NCBI GenBank assembly: GCA_965242575.1
Contig: OZ251461.1
Coordinates: 2,666,001-2,730,000, forward strand
Reading direction: 5' to 3'
Source: JANQOH01 sp965242575
Lineage (GTDB): Bacteria > Pseudomonadota > Alphaproteobacteria > UBA7887
Length of the DNA stretch: 64,000 nt
Shown: positions 1 to 9,837 of the stretch, one piece after another
Position numbering within the stretch: position 1 is the first letter of the stretch
Layout: every line of letters begins with the position of its first letter
The notes under the pieces: generated by a model
The model's database searches: none
Seen by the model: the letters and a program-made list of their open reading frames with translations, nothing else
Told to the model about the DNA's origin: nothing
Translations under genes and position numbers: made by a program

Positions 1-708
1 GCCGGTGACGGCTTGCAGCTCCTCCGGCGCGATTCCGGGGTGGATCGAGCGGACGCGCATCCGCCCCGCCGCCTTGTCGAAGTCGAATATGCATTTGGGG
101 GTTATCACCAGCTCCGGCCCGCCGCGGTCGAGGCCGAGGGCGCGGCGCCCGGCGCGGCCGCCCGGCCAGCCGACGCCGGAGACGTAATCGACGCGGTCGA
201 CGAAATTGCGCGCCTCGTGGCGGGGCATCATGACGTATTCCCGCCCGAACAGCGCCATGTGCTCCGGATGCAGGATCGGCCCGACGAGGCGGACCTTCGG
301 GCGCGCCGGGTCGCCGACGCACACGCCGTTGAGGTTGCCCTGCGAATCGACCTGGACGCCGGAGGCGAAGCCGAAACTCACATCGCCGCGCTTCATCGCC
401 AGCTGGCCGGGGTAGTCCACCAGCTGCGCCTCGCAAGGCAGGTCGCGCAGGCGCTCGTCGAACTCCGAATCGGGGAGCGAGTCCAGCCGCGACAGGTCCG
501 GGTTGTGCGACCAGCCGGCGAGCAGAATCGTCAGGTTCGGCGCGTGCGTCCGCTGCGCCAGCGCCATCGCCGCGAGGGGAATTCCGGTAATGTAGATTGC
601 CGCCGCGCGGCCGGTGGCGAGGCCGGTATAGCCCACCTCGCCGTCGCGCAGCGTGTCCGCCAGCGTGATCGCCAGCCGTTCGTGCAAGGTCGCCCGGCCG
701 GCGCTCAT
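1..708 (-). CDS. CoA-transferase subunit B-like protein (partial)
   Basis: Beta-type subunit of a class I CoA-transferase (glutaconate CoA-transferase / IpdB-like family). The gene runs off the left edge, so only the first 236 residues are seen. The ATG at 706-708 overlaps the stop of the alpha subunit as ATGA, which fixes the start and shows co-transcription. Family-like segments are HAPNLTILLAGW (about residues 55-66) and FGFASGVQVDSQGNLN. In GctB-type subunits a catalytic glutamate follows the NLT segment (Y-E-S-G); here that place reads L-L-A-G-W. This could mean a hydrolase-like relative, as described for IpdAB of steroid-ring degradation, rather than a true transferase. The family call is firm; the substrate is unknown. 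Confidence 0.8.
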   Translation of the reverse strand, partial: MSAGRATLHERLAITLADTLRDGEVGYTGLATGRAAAIYITGIPLAAMALAQRTHAPNLTILLAGWSHNPDLSRLDSLPDSEFDERLRDLPCEAQLVDYPGQLAMKRGDVSFGFASGVQVDSQGNLNGVCVGDPARPKVRLVGPILHPEHMALFGREYVMMPRHEARNFVDRVDYVSGVGWPGGRAGRRALGLDRGGPELVITPKCIFDFDKAAGRMRVRSIHPGIAPEELQAVTG

Positions 709-1601
709 CGCGGCGCCCCGGCGGCGCGCAGGGCGAGCAGGCGCGCCATGCCGACCCCCTCCAGGTAGGCCGTGTGGTCCGCCGCGCCGTGCGCCTCCGC
801 GTCGAGCCGGGCGGCGAAGGATTCGGCGCTCTCCCCCGCGGCGGCGTAGTCGTGGAACGCGCGGTCGTCGATCCGCGACACGCCGAGCACCGGGCACGGA
901 TGCGCCCCCCACGGCGCCTCGACGACGCACGTCGTCCGGTAGGAGGGGACGGCGTTGAGATGCGCGTCGCGGCGGATTTCGGCGTTGTCGGCGATGCGCT
1001 CGGCGGTGACGATCACCACGTCGCAGGAGCGCGACAGGGTGACGTCGAGGCTCTGCGGCAACAGCCGGCGTTCGGGGTAGAGCGCGTTGCCGTGCGCGTC
1101 GGCGACCGGCGCATGAACGACGACGACGTCGGGGTCGGCGGGCGGAACGGCCCATAGCTTGCGCCCGGTGAGCGGGCAGGCGAATGGCTTGATGTCCGGG
1201 TTGCGGGCGGCGATGTCGGTCCCGCCGAGGAAGCTGGCCTGGAGGAAGGTCAGGTTCGATTCGCTGGCGCGGAAGCGGTCCCAGGCGAGGAGTTCGGGGT
1301 AGTCCACGACCTCGAGCGCGCCGGCCTCGACGGCGCGGCGGAAGTTGCGCGCGAGGCCGTATTTTTCCAGCCCGACGTAGGAGGTCTCGATGCGCGCGAG
1401 GCAGCCGGCGCCGGCGAGCATGTCGGCGTCGTTGCCGTGGACGACTCCGACGAGGGTCAGGCCGCGCCGCTTCTGGCGGACGAGTTCGCGGACGAAGGCC
1501 ATCGGGTGCTGATAGACCGCGAACCCGCCGAGCGCGATGCGCGCCCCGTCCGGGACCATCGCCGCCGCCTCGCTCATCGTCACGACCTTGCTCGCGCGCA
1601 T
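705..1601 (-). CDS. CoA-transferase subunit A-like protein
   Basis: Alpha subunit of the same heterodimeric CoA-transferase or CoA-hydrolase, 298 residues from the ATG at 1599-1601. A longer open frame reaches upstream to 1910, but its extra 103 residues are low-complexity and unlike the family. The chosen start opens with MRASKVVTMSEAAAMVPDG, the usual beginning of these subunits. Other family features are the glycine-rich GARIALGGFAVYQHP segment and ETSYVGLEKYGLARNFRRA in the middle. It overlaps the downstream beta subunit by four bases. About 330 bases separate its start from the divergent STAND gene, so its promoter should lie there. The acyl-CoA substrate cannot be told from sequence alone. 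Confidence 0.85.
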   Translation of the reverse strand: MRASKVVTMSEAAAMVPDGARIALGGFAVYQHPMAFVRELVRQKRRGLTLVGVVHGNDADMLAGAGCLARIETSYVGLEKYGLARNFRRAVEAGALEVVDYPELLAWDRFRASESNLTFLQASFLGGTDIAARNPDIKPFACPLTGRKLWAVPPADPDVVVVHAPVADAHGNALYPERRLLPQSLDVTLSRSCDVVIVTAERIADNAEIRRDAHLNAVPSYRTTCVVEAPWGAHPCPVLGVSRIDDRAFHDYAAAGESAESFAARLDAEAHGAADHTAYLEGVGMARLLALRAAGAPR

Positions 1602-1865
1602 CGGACGCGCCTCCGGGGCGCGGGGTGAGAGGGCCACCGATACGGCGCGCGGCGGGGCGGGGTCAAGACGAAGGGGTGGAGGACGGATGGGGCCCAACGC
1701 CCCGGGGGCGCGAAGATGGCGGGGAGATGCACTCCACCGCCCCGATGCCGCGATCTCGATAAGGCCGCCGCCTTCGTGTAGCCTCCCCATGCCCCTCCCC
1801 GGTGATCGGGAATGGCGCGGGGGGAGAATTGGCCGGGGGAACGTGCGACCGCCGAAAAATTCTGC

Positions 1866-1894
1866 TTGCAGCGGCCGTCGATCCCGGTTATTAT
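1866..1894 (+). promoter_or_regulatory. Sigma70-like promoter of the STAND NTPase gene
   Basis: TTGCAG at 1866-1871 and TATTAT at 1889-1894 are separated by exactly 17 bases, close to the bacterial housekeeping consensus. Transcription would begin near 1901, leaving a short leader with AGAGGCG just before the ATG at 1928. The rest of the 1602-1927 intergenic stretch is GC-rich and shows no gene. Confidence 0.6.
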
Positions 1895-1927
1895 CCGGTC
1901 CCATGCGCAACGACAGAGGCGCCTAGC

Positions 1928-4900
1928 ATGTCTCTTCCTGGCGGCCCCGCGAACAAGCTCGGCAACCGCTATGAAAAATGGTGGACGGTGTCGGAATGCG
2001 TTCGCATGCTTCGCGGCGATACGAGAGGGATCCGCATAGAGCTTCCCGACATGGACAAGGCGGAGTTTGTCGTGGATGCCGGATCGCGACGGGAGTTCCA
2101 TCAGGTTAAACGGAGCCATCCAAACGGCAAGTGGAGCCTCGCCGCGCTACGCCGCGATGGGCTGCTCCGGGACATCGGCGACGCCTTGGGCGGGAACGAT
2201 GATCGCTTCGTATTCGTCTCGGGTAGTACCGCGCCCGAGCTGGACGAATTGTGCGAAGCGGCATGCCATGCGAAGTCGAAGGAGGAATTCGAGAAGATAT
2301 TCGTTCGGGCCAAGACAAGAAAGAAGCCATTCAATGAACTGTGCTCCGTGTGGCAGTGTAACACTCACGATGCGATAATGCGTTTGCGGCGAATCGATGT
2401 TCGTACGATAAGCGAGCGCGAACTCGAGGACAAGGTGCAGTGGGCGCTGCGCGCCCTCTTTATCGGCAACCCCTCCGCAGTTCAGGAGACGCTCTGGACG
2501 ATTATTGAGAAGTCCATACATCGGGAGATTACCTGCGAATGCCTTATTAAGAAACTCACCCAACGCGGCTATCGACGTCGGCGCTTATTCCATCCCGAAA
2601 ATGCCGGGGTCGCCGTGCAATCGACTACGGATCGATTCCTGGAGAGTGCGAAGCGGCGACTTATCCAGGGAAAGCTCGTCCCAAGGGAAGCGACGGAGGA
2701 ATTGATATCGCGACTGGAAGGGATCACGACCGATAGCGTCGTAACGGGCAGGGCCGGATCGGGAAAGACAAACTGCGTCGTCGAAATTGTGCAATCTCTT
2801 CGCGAACGCAGGTTGCCGGTGCTTGCGTTCCGGTTCGATCGCGTCCTCTCCGCATCGACCACCGCAGATCTCGGAAGCCGCCTCGATCTGGAGGAATCGC
2901 CGACCCTGGTGCTCGCCGCGGCCGCCGAAGCCGCCGGACAGCCGGGCGTCCTGATTGTCGACCAACTAGACGCCGTCAGTACTATGTCCGGCCGAAAATC
3001 CGGCGCATTCGACGTTATCGAAGCGCTCCTTGGCGAAGTGCGCGGACTGAGGGAGCGGGTTGCGATTCATATCGTTTTGATCTGTAGGAGTTTCGACTGG
3101 AGACACGACCAGCGCATTCGGCGCCTCGCTCCATCGGATTCGAACGCGCAGGTTGAAATTGGGAATTTTCCGATCGACGCCGTCAAGGAAGCTTTGACCG
3201 GCGCTGGTTTCAATCCTGCATCTTTCCAGGATCGTCAAATCGATCTCCTGCGGCTTCCGCAAAATTTGTCCCTTTTTCTCGAATCGGAATTCGATACCTC
3301 GCGCAATCCCGATTTTGACACGACCAAGCATCTCTTCGATAGATACTGGGATGAAAAGCGCCGGTCGGTGGATTCGGAATTCTCGTTGTCCGAGGGACCA
3401 TGGACTACGATAATCGAGACTCTGTGCGAAAGATTCACAAACACGCAGCAACTTTCGCTTTCCAAGGAGTATCTGGACAAGTTCCCGAGTGCGTATTTGG
3501 AGCGCATGACGTCGGAGGGAGTGCTTGCTTTCGATGGACATCAATACGGGTTCGGTCATGAGAGTTTTTTCGACTATTGTTTCGCCAGAATCTTCATTTC
3601 GAAACCAGAGTCTCTGGCCTCTCTGCTAAAAGGATCGGAGCAACACCTGTTCCGTCGCGCTCAGGTCCGGCAGGTATTGACCTATCTCCGTGACTCGGAT
3701 CCCGCGCGGCACAGGCAGGAGCTATGCGAGTTGCTTTCGGATAACGATATTCGGTTTCACATCAAGGATCTTACTCTCGCATTAATCGCCGAAGCGGGGA
3801 CCCCGACCGACGATGAATGGGAAATTTGGGAAAAATGGAGCGCGTCTGCGCTCCGCGCGATAGAAGAAGGATCTTCGAATTCCGATAAACGGAAACCTCT
3901 GCACAAGGGTAGGTTTTCCCGAATTGGGTTATGGATCGCGAGGGTTGTTTGCACATTTGTGCGCCACTTGACGTTGCGAGGCATCGCCGCCGGCCGGACG
4001 GCCCGATTCGGTCTGGTTTGCCGCCATCCGGACGCACTTACCCCGCGTTTATCCCTCAAACTGCCGGAAATATCCTGGTGGCGTGTCTTCCGGTCGCCGT
4101 CATGGTTCGATGCCCTGGACCGGCGCGGCGCGATTGCGAGCTGGTTGGCGTCGAATAATGACCGAATCAACGATATGGCGATGGACTATCTGGCAAGCCA
4201 TCGGTATCATTCTCCGGATCGAGTGGCGGAGTTGGCGGAACCGTATGCCAGTCGTGGAGGGCAATGGGACGGACGCACGAGATCGCTCGTGCAAAGAGCG
4301 GGTTTTCATGCGAGCCGCCGCTTTTTCAAGCTCCTTCTGCGTCTTGTGCAAAACGGTGTGTTCGACGACACGCTACGCCAGACCAAAGACCGCTTGTTCT
4401 GGCGGGTGTGCGACGACTTGAAGGAGAACCGCCCGGAGTGGATCGCCGAGTTTGTTGCCTGCTGGTTATGCAGACGCATTTCTACGATCTCCGGCTCCAT
4501 CGAGAAGTCCGGGGATGAAGGACTTCTTCCCCACACGTCCGACCCGTCCGGGGCGGATGCGTTCGATAGGGCCGCCGAGCGGGATCCCGCTGAATTCGTG
4601 AAATATCTTCTTCCCGTCGTTCTCGAAATTGCCGAACTGGCCCTCCTTAATGAGCCGCCACCCAGGCGCGACGAAACCTGGCAGATTCTCATGTGGGAGG
4701 ATCACCCGCATACCGACCAATCTTGCCTGAACGCATTGGCTAAGGCGCTTGCCATACAGGCAAACATGAATGCCGAAGGGTTGGATGCGATAATTTCCGA
4801 TCTGCGCAGACGCGATAGCTACATTGCCAATTATCTGCTACTTTCCTTGTATGCGAGCGGCGGCGCGCGTTACGCGAACGACACGGTTTCGTTGTTGTGT

Positions 4901-6604
4901 AGCGAACCCTGGCGATTCGAATGCGGGTTTATCGACAGCGGGTACTGGCGTGCGATGGAGGCGATTCGAGAGGTCTTCCCGCATTGCGCCCCGCAAGACC
5001 GCGTTCGGATCGAGACCGCGATTCTGGATTATGTCCCGGCCTACGAGCGCGATAAGGAGGGGACAAAATTCAGGGGATTGGCGCAGTTCGACCTGCTATC
5101 GGCAATCCCGTCATCCTTGCGGGGCGCCAATGCGAACCGGCGTTTTCGAGAGCTGGAAAGGAAGTTCGGCAAGCCCCGGGGGGAACCGCGCGGTATCGTT
5201 GCGGGGTTCGTCGAATCTCCCATCCCGACAAATGCTGCTGAGAAAATGACCGACGACCATTGGTTGCGGGCTATCGAGAAATACGCATCGAGGACAACGG
5301 TGAGTTTTTCGGGGGATAAGCACATTGGCGGTATGAACGAATTGGCTTCGTCCCTGGGATCCGAGACTACGAAGAACCCGGAGAGATTCGCCCGCCTCGG
5401 CCTCCGAATCCCGGCGAACGCCAATCCCGTGTATCTGGAGCGGATACTGTTCGCCCTGAAGGAGTCGTCGATCGATAGCGAACTTAAGATCCAGGTTTGC
5501 GAGAGGGCGTTCGCGGAGTGCGCAGAGTTTTGCGCGAAAGCTATCGCCGATGTCCTGGGCAGCATTAGCGATGACATTCGCTATCGGGCCGTCGATATGC
5601 TTTGCCAGATGAGCGCGTGGCGGGGGAAGCCCGAAATTACCGAACCCTATCGCGACGCCAACATATACGCGACAGGCATCAACTCGGCACGAGGCAGGGT
5701 GGCCGAAGCTATCGCGAGTCTCATTCGCAAGGACTCTTGCCATATCGATCAGTTCCGAAGCGCGCTCTATTGGATGATACGCGATCCGAGCGTCGCCGTT
5801 CGCTCATGCGTCGCCGGAGTTCTTCGGTCCGTGGCTTATGAGCGTCCGGGTTTCGCTATGACGCTTTTTCAGAAGATGAACCTGTCGGAAGACCAATTGC
5901 TGGCGACGCTTCACATCGTCGGGTTCATCGGGCAGAATTTGCACGCCAATTTTTCCGACCTCCGCCCATTTGTTGCGAGAATGATAGGATCTTCCGTACC
6001 CGAGTCGCGCCAGAAGGGAGGCAGCTTGGCCGCGACCGCCGTCCTGCTTCATGGCGACGATAAGGACGCGGCGGACCTTGTGGGCCAAGCCATCGACGGC
6101 GACGCGGAAGCACGTTTCGGCTTGGCGCAGGTGGCCGCCGCCCACGTCGCGAACCCCGATTTTCGAGAGCGGTGCGAGGCATGGTTGCTGAAGCTGTTTA
6201 ACGACGAAGACGAACGCGTCAGAAGGCATTCGGCGTCGGCTTTTCAACAGTTGGAGAACGAAGATCTCCGTGATTACGAAAAATTGATTGGGGCGTTCCG
6301 CGATAGCAAGGCGTTCAAGGAACATTCCTTATTTATTCTTTCTGCCATCGAGAATTCGCCGGCGCGAATTCCCGGTATTGCCTGCAGGGTTTGCGAGAAA
6401 GTTCTCGATTCCCTCGACAACGACGCGCGGGATATCCAGAACCGGAACGCCGTCGATACGCCCGCGGTTACCAAGATCGTATTCAGGATATACCAGCAAC
6501 ATCAGTCGGATGAATGGGGGAAGCGGGCGCTGGATATGATCGATCGGCTTTGCGAGGAACGGTTCCATGAAGCGGAGCAGGAATTCGAGGAATTCGAAAG
6601 ATAA
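1928..6604 (+). CDS. STAND-type P-loop NTPase with nuclease-like N-terminus and HEAT-like C-terminus (putative antiphage protein)
   Basis: A 1558-residue protein in three parts. Residues 10-75 carry an N-terminal domain with GNRYEKWW, IRIELPD and REFHQVKR; the E...QVK pattern is like PD-(D/E)xK/Cap4-type nuclease domains fused to STAND ATPases. A P-loop follows (GRAGSGKT near residue 276) with Walker B GVLIVDQLD near 340. The last 900 residues are helical, with HEAT-like stretches such as DERVRRHSASAFQQLE and DPSVAVRSCVAGVLRSV. This effector-NTPase-repeat layout is that of Avs/NACHT-like phage sensors. The ATG at 1928 is chosen over an upstream in-frame start because it follows the promoter and a GAGG site. 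Base composition is clearly less GC-rich than neighbours, suggesting transfer. The defence role is inferred. Confidence 0.7.
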   Translation: MSLPGGPANKLGNRYEKWWTVSECVRMLRGDTRGIRIELPDMDKAEFVVDAGSRREFHQVKRSHPNGKWSLAALRRDGLLRDIGDALGGNDDRFVFVSGSTAPELDELCEAACHAKSKEEFEKIFVRAKTRKKPFNELCSVWQCNTHDAIMRLRRIDVRTISERELEDKVQWALRALFIGNPSAVQETLWTIIEKSIHREITCECLIKKLTQRGYRRRRLFHPENAGVAVQSTTDRFLESAKRRLIQGKLVPREATEELISRLEGITTDSVVTGRAGSGKTNCVVEIVQSLRERRLPVLAFRFDRVLSASTTADLGSRLDLEESPTLVLAAAAEAAGQPGVLIVDQLDAVSTMSGRKSGAFDVIEALLGEVRGLRERVAIHIVLICRSFDWRHDQRIRRLAPSDSNAQVEIGNFPIDAVKEALTGAGFNPASFQDRQIDLLRLPQNLSLFLESEFDTSRNPDFDTTKHLFDRYWDEKRRSVDSEFSLSEGPWTTIIETLCERFTNTQQLSLSKEYLDKFPSAYLERMTSEGVLAFDGHQYGFGHESFFDYCFARIFISKPESLASLLKGSEQHLFRRAQVRQVLTYLRDSDPARHRQELCELLSDNDIRFHIKDLTLALIAEAGTPTDDEWEIWEKWSASALRAIEEGSSNSDKRKPLHKGRFSRIGLWIARVVCTFVRHLTLRGIAAGRTARFGLVCRHPDALTPRLSLKLPEISWWRVFRSPSWFDALDRRGAIASWLASNNDRINDMAMDYLASHRYHSPDRVAELAEPYASRGGQWDGRTRSLVQRAGFHASRRFFKLLLRLVQNGVFDDTLRQTKDRLFWRVCDDLKENRPEWIAEFVACWLCRRISTISGSIEKSGDEGLLPHTSDPSGADAFDRAAERDPAEFVKYLLPVVLEIAELALLNEPPPRRDETWQILMWEDHPHTDQSCLNALAKALAIQANMNAEGLDAIISDLRRRDSYIANYLLLSLYASGGARYANDTVSLLCSEPWRFECGFIDSGYWRAMEAIREVFPHCAPQDRVRIETAILDYVPAYERDKEGTKFRGLAQFDLLSAIPSSLRGANANRRFRELERKFGKPRGEPRGIVAGFVESPIPTNAAEKMTDDHWLRAIEKYASRTTVSFSGDKHIGGMNELASSLGSETTKNPERFARLGLRIPANANPVYLERILFALKESSIDSELKIQVCERAFAECAEFCAKAIADVLGSISDDIRYRAVDMLCQMSAWRGKPEITEPYRDANIYATGINSARGRVAEAIASLIRKDSCHIDQFRSALYWMIRDPSVAVRSCVAGVLRSVAYERPGFAMTLFQKMNLSEDQLLATLHIVGFIGQNLHANFSDLRPFVARMIGSSVPESRQKGGSLAATAVLLHGDDKDAADLVGQAIDGDAEARFGLAQVAAAHVANPDFRERCEAWLLKLFNDEDERVRRHSASAFQQLENEDLRDYEKLIGAFRDSKAFKEHSLFILSAIENSPARIPGIACRVCEKVLDSLDNDARDIQNRNAVDTPAVTKIVFRIYQQHQSDEWGKRALDMIDRLCEERFHEAEQEFEEFER

Positions 6605-6723
6605 CCGATCCGCAGCGGCGCGGTTGCCGGGGCGTTCGTGTTGCTGCACTGAAGGAAAGGTTACGATATGGCCGATTGGAAGTAGGCGAACCGGTTGGAA
6701 TATCGGCTAAATGCCGATCCAGA

Positions 6724-9700
6724 TCACGACGCCGCGCTGTCTATCGCCTCTCCCACCTTTCCCATATCCGAAACCACCGCGTAGCGCCACACGCCGAATC
6801 CGCCGTCCGCGTTCACCGCGCGCGCCCATCGCTCCGCAGCCTGCATCTTCACCTTCTCCAGCGGGTCGTAGCCCTTGGTCTCCAGGACCAGATAGCGCTC
6901 CCCGGCGCCGGCCAGGCGGACGATGAAATCGGGCAGGTAGTCGTGATGCTCGCCGTTGTGCAGGTAGGGGATGGCGAAGCCGAGGCCGGCGTTCTTGACG
7001 AAGGAACGGACGCCGGGATGCCGGTCCAGCCGGTACGCGGCGCTCTGCTCCCATCTGGCGGTGTCGGGGACGACGGCGTTGACGTGGCTCTTGAGAACCG
7101 GGAACGGCTCGCGCAGCGTCTTGAAACTCACCTCCGAGGTGGAGCCCGGTCCGCGCCCCGTTTCGAAGCGCGGGCGCTCGGCCGCCTCCCCGGCGCCGGG
7201 ATCGGGCCGCAGGGCTTCGCCGAGGCGCTCGACCATCCAGCCGTAGAAGGGCGACAGGAACGCGTCGACCGTCCGCGCCGGGTCGACGGGCTCGACCTTC
7301 TCCCGCAGGTAGCGGGCGACGACGCGGGCGAGCTGGGGGAATAATACGTGCGGCGGCGCCTGGCAATCGGCGCGCGCGGCGTAGTCCCGCGTCAGCTCCC
7401 GCGCCAGTTCGAACGCCAGCCGTTGCAGCCGCCGGCCCTTGCGCCAGGGGTTCAGGTCGACGCTCACCAGCGCGCCGGGGCCGACCAGCGACGGGCGGCC
7501 GGTGTTGCTCGGAAGACCGGCCTTCACCTCCACTTCGGACGGAATTTCGGACGGGTCGAGGCGCAGCGGCGCGACGTTCTCCCAATCCACCGCCACGCGG
7601 CTCCGCACCGCCTGCGTGTAGCCCTCGACCCGGGGAAAGCGGATCTCCAGCTCCGCGCGTTGCGGAACCGCACGGACGTCCCAGCTCTCGCGTTCGGGCC
7701 GCGCGCCGTTCGCTTTCGATTCCTTGAGCGGGACGATCTCGAAGGGCACGCCAAAGATCTTCGCGACTTCCTCGCCCAGCTTGCCGTCCGCGCCGACCGC
7801 GTAGCTGGAGCGGCGCAGCGCGCGGCCCACCACCTGTTCGCACAGCAATTGCGACATGAACGGGCGCAGCCCGACGATGTGGGTGACGGTGTTGCAGTCC
7901 CAGCCCTCGGTGAGCATGCCGACGCTCACGATGCAGCGGACGTCGCGCCCCGGCGGGTGGAGCGGCGCGCCGAGCTTCCCGGCCAGCGCCGCGAAGCCGT
8001 CGGGGAGGACGGGCCGCCCCCGGGCGTCGCGCGGCCAGTCCGTCCTGCCCACCGTGTCGAGGGTCAGGCGCATCCAGCGGTCGCGGTCGGACTTCGCGCC
8101 GCCGCCGTCGGATTCGTGGACGACCTTCGAGTCCACCCGGACGGTGCGGATTTCGCCTTTGGCGTTGCGCAGGCCGTCGAGCCGCGCCGGGGGGATCCCC
8201 ACCGGCGATTCGTCCTCGGCGAGCCAGTTGTACACGACCCTGGCGAGCGCAGTGTTCTTGCAGACGAGGATGAACACCGGCGGGCGGCTTTCGCCCCGAT
8301 CCGCCCAGGCGCGGCGCAGCTCCTCCCACAGCCCGCCGAGCATGGCGACGGGGGTATGCGCGTATTTCAGGATCGCCTCCGGCTTGGCGTTGCCGCGCCG
8401 CCCGCCGCGTTCGGCCGGGGTGAGTTTCGGCAGGATCCAGCGCCAGACGTTGAAGTAGCCGGGGATCTGCGCGCCGCTCCCGTCGCGCACCGCGAGTTGC
8501 GGGATTTTGACCAGCCCCGACTCGATGGCGTCGACGAGGCCGAAATCGCTCACCGTCCAGGGGAACGGCCGGCCGGCGTCGCGCCCGACGCGGCCCAGAT
8601 AGTAGGGCGTGGCGGACAGGTCGACGCACAGGTTTACGCCGCGGCGGCGGTGGACGCGGTCGAGGCCATCGATCCAGACCGTCGCCTCCTTGTAAAACGC
8701 CTCGCCGCCCTCCGCGTCGCCGAACAGCTCCTCCTCGTCCTCGTCGGGTTCGCCGCGGCGGATGCGGTAGGCGTGGTGCGCTTCGTCGTTCATCACCAGA
8801 AGCGGGCCGCCGGCGCCGAGGTCGCGGCCCAGCGCGCGTTCGACGAGTTTCGCGTCGCTCTCGACGTAGCGGACGGATTCGACCGCGACCGATTTCAGGT
8901 TTCCGCCCTTGTCCCGCTTCTCCGCCAGAACCGTGAGCAGCCCCAGGGCGACCTGCCGCTCCAGCTCCGCCGGGGCCAGGTAGCGCGCGCCGCGATAGGT
9001 CATGGATTTGGCGCCGATGCGCACCGTCTCGCGCGTGCGCAGCTCGCGCCCGGCGCGCAGGACCTTCGCCGGCTGTCCGGCGAGCTGGACGGCCCGGGGT
9101 TCGAAGACGTGCCAGTTGACGACCATGACGCGTCCTTGCGCCAGCCGGGGCATGAGATGCGGCGGGACGAGATCGCGGGTCCGGTACAGGCTGGCCTCGC
9201 CGCCTTGCGGCTTGAGCTCCTCGAGCCGGTTGCGGATGGTCACGTTGGGGCAGACGACCAGCACCGAATCGGAGAAGCGCGGGTCGTTCCGGGCGTTCGC
9301 CTTGTTGAGGATGCTCCAGGCGGCGATCATGCCCATGACGGTGGTCTTGCCGGCGCCCGTCGCCATCTTGCACGCCAGCCGGCGGAAGGCGCGCGCCCCT
9401 TCCGCCCGCGCCTCGGCGCCCGGCTCGTCCGGCGGGACGGCGATCCCTTGCAGGAAGTCCGCGCGCGCCTCGGTGAGGAAGATGATCGTCTCGGCCGCCT
9501 CCAGCTGGGCGAAGAACAGCCTGTGGGCGCGGCCGTCGCGCCGCCAGTGGCGCAGCAGCTCCATGGTGGTCCGCGTCACGCCGCCGTCGCCGCGCAGCGC
9601 GAGGGGCCGCCATTCGGCGAGCCGGGCGCGGACGCGGTTGACCAGTTTCAGCTCGATGGCGGTCCCCGCGCCGCGCTCCTCCGCCGCCGCCTCGCGGCCC

Positions 9701-9837
9701 GGCGGGCGGTGGAAATACATCGCCGGACGCCGGCCCCGCGCGCGCTCCGGCGGGTCGCGCTCCGAAATGCGCCAATGCTCCGCCGGCTCGTCGAACGGCG
9801 AATTGAGGATGGGTTCGGGAACCTCCTGCGCGTTCAC
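6724..9837 (-). CDS. Type III-like restriction enzyme Res subunit (helicase-nuclease, BPTD_3080-like)
   Basis: A 1037-residue superfamily 2 helicase fused to a C-terminal nuclease. The N-terminus EPILNSPFDEPAEHW is typical of BPTD_3080-type restriction endonucleases. Helicase motifs in order: CKMATGAGKTT (about residue 160), VMNDEAHHAYR (about 347), LSATPYY (about 408) and QVVGRALRR (about 674). A PD-(D/E)xK-like nuclease signature, YLPDFIVRL then LVLETKGY, lies near residue 980. The start is GTG at 9835-9837, overlapping the stop of the ATPase gene upstream as GTGA. It should cut foreign DNA left unmodified by the methyltransferase encoded further upstream. All visible motifs are intact, so it is probably active. 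Confidence 0.85.
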   Translation of the reverse strand: MNAQEVPEPILNSPFDEPAEHWRISERDPPERARGRRPAMYFHRPPGREAAAEERGAGTAIELKLVNRVRARLAEWRPLALRGDGGVTRTTMELLRHWRRDGRAHRLFFAQLEAAETIIFLTEARADFLQGIAVPPDEPGAEARAEGARAFRRLACKMATGAGKTTVMGMIAAWSILNKANARNDPRFSDSVLVVCPNVTIRNRLEELKPQGGEASLYRTRDLVPPHLMPRLAQGRVMVVNWHVFEPRAVQLAGQPAKVLRAGRELRTRETVRIGAKSMTYRGARYLAPAELERQVALGLLTVLAEKRDKGGNLKSVAVESVRYVESDAKLVERALGRDLGAGGPLLVMNDEAHHAYRIRRGEPDEDEEELFGDAEGGEAFYKEATVWIDGLDRVHRRRGVNLCVDLSATPYYLGRVGRDAGRPFPWTVSDFGLVDAIESGLVKIPQLAVRDGSGAQIPGYFNVWRWILPKLTPAERGGRRGNAKPEAILKYAHTPVAMLGGLWEELRRAWADRGESRPPVFILVCKNTALARVVYNWLAEDESPVGIPPARLDGLRNAKGEIRTVRVDSKVVHESDGGGAKSDRDRWMRLTLDTVGRTDWPRDARGRPVLPDGFAALAGKLGAPLHPPGRDVRCIVSVGMLTEGWDCNTVTHIVGLRPFMSQLLCEQVVGRALRRSSYAVGADGKLGEEVAKIFGVPFEIVPLKESKANGARPERESWDVRAVPQRAELEIRFPRVEGYTQAVRSRVAVDWENVAPLRLDPSEIPSEVEVKAGLPSNTGRPSLVGPGALVSVDLNPWRKGRRLQRLAFELARELTRDYAARADCQAPPHVLFPQLARVVARYLREKVEPVDPARTVDAFLSPFYGWMVERLGEALRPDPGAGEAAERPRFETGRGPGSTSEVSFKTLREPFPVLKSHVNAVVPDTARWEQSAAYRLDRHPGVRSFVKNAGLGFAIPYLHNGEHHDYLPDFIVRLAGAGERYLVLETKGYDPLEKVKMQAAERWARAVNADGGFGVWRYAVVSDMGKVGEAIDSAAS

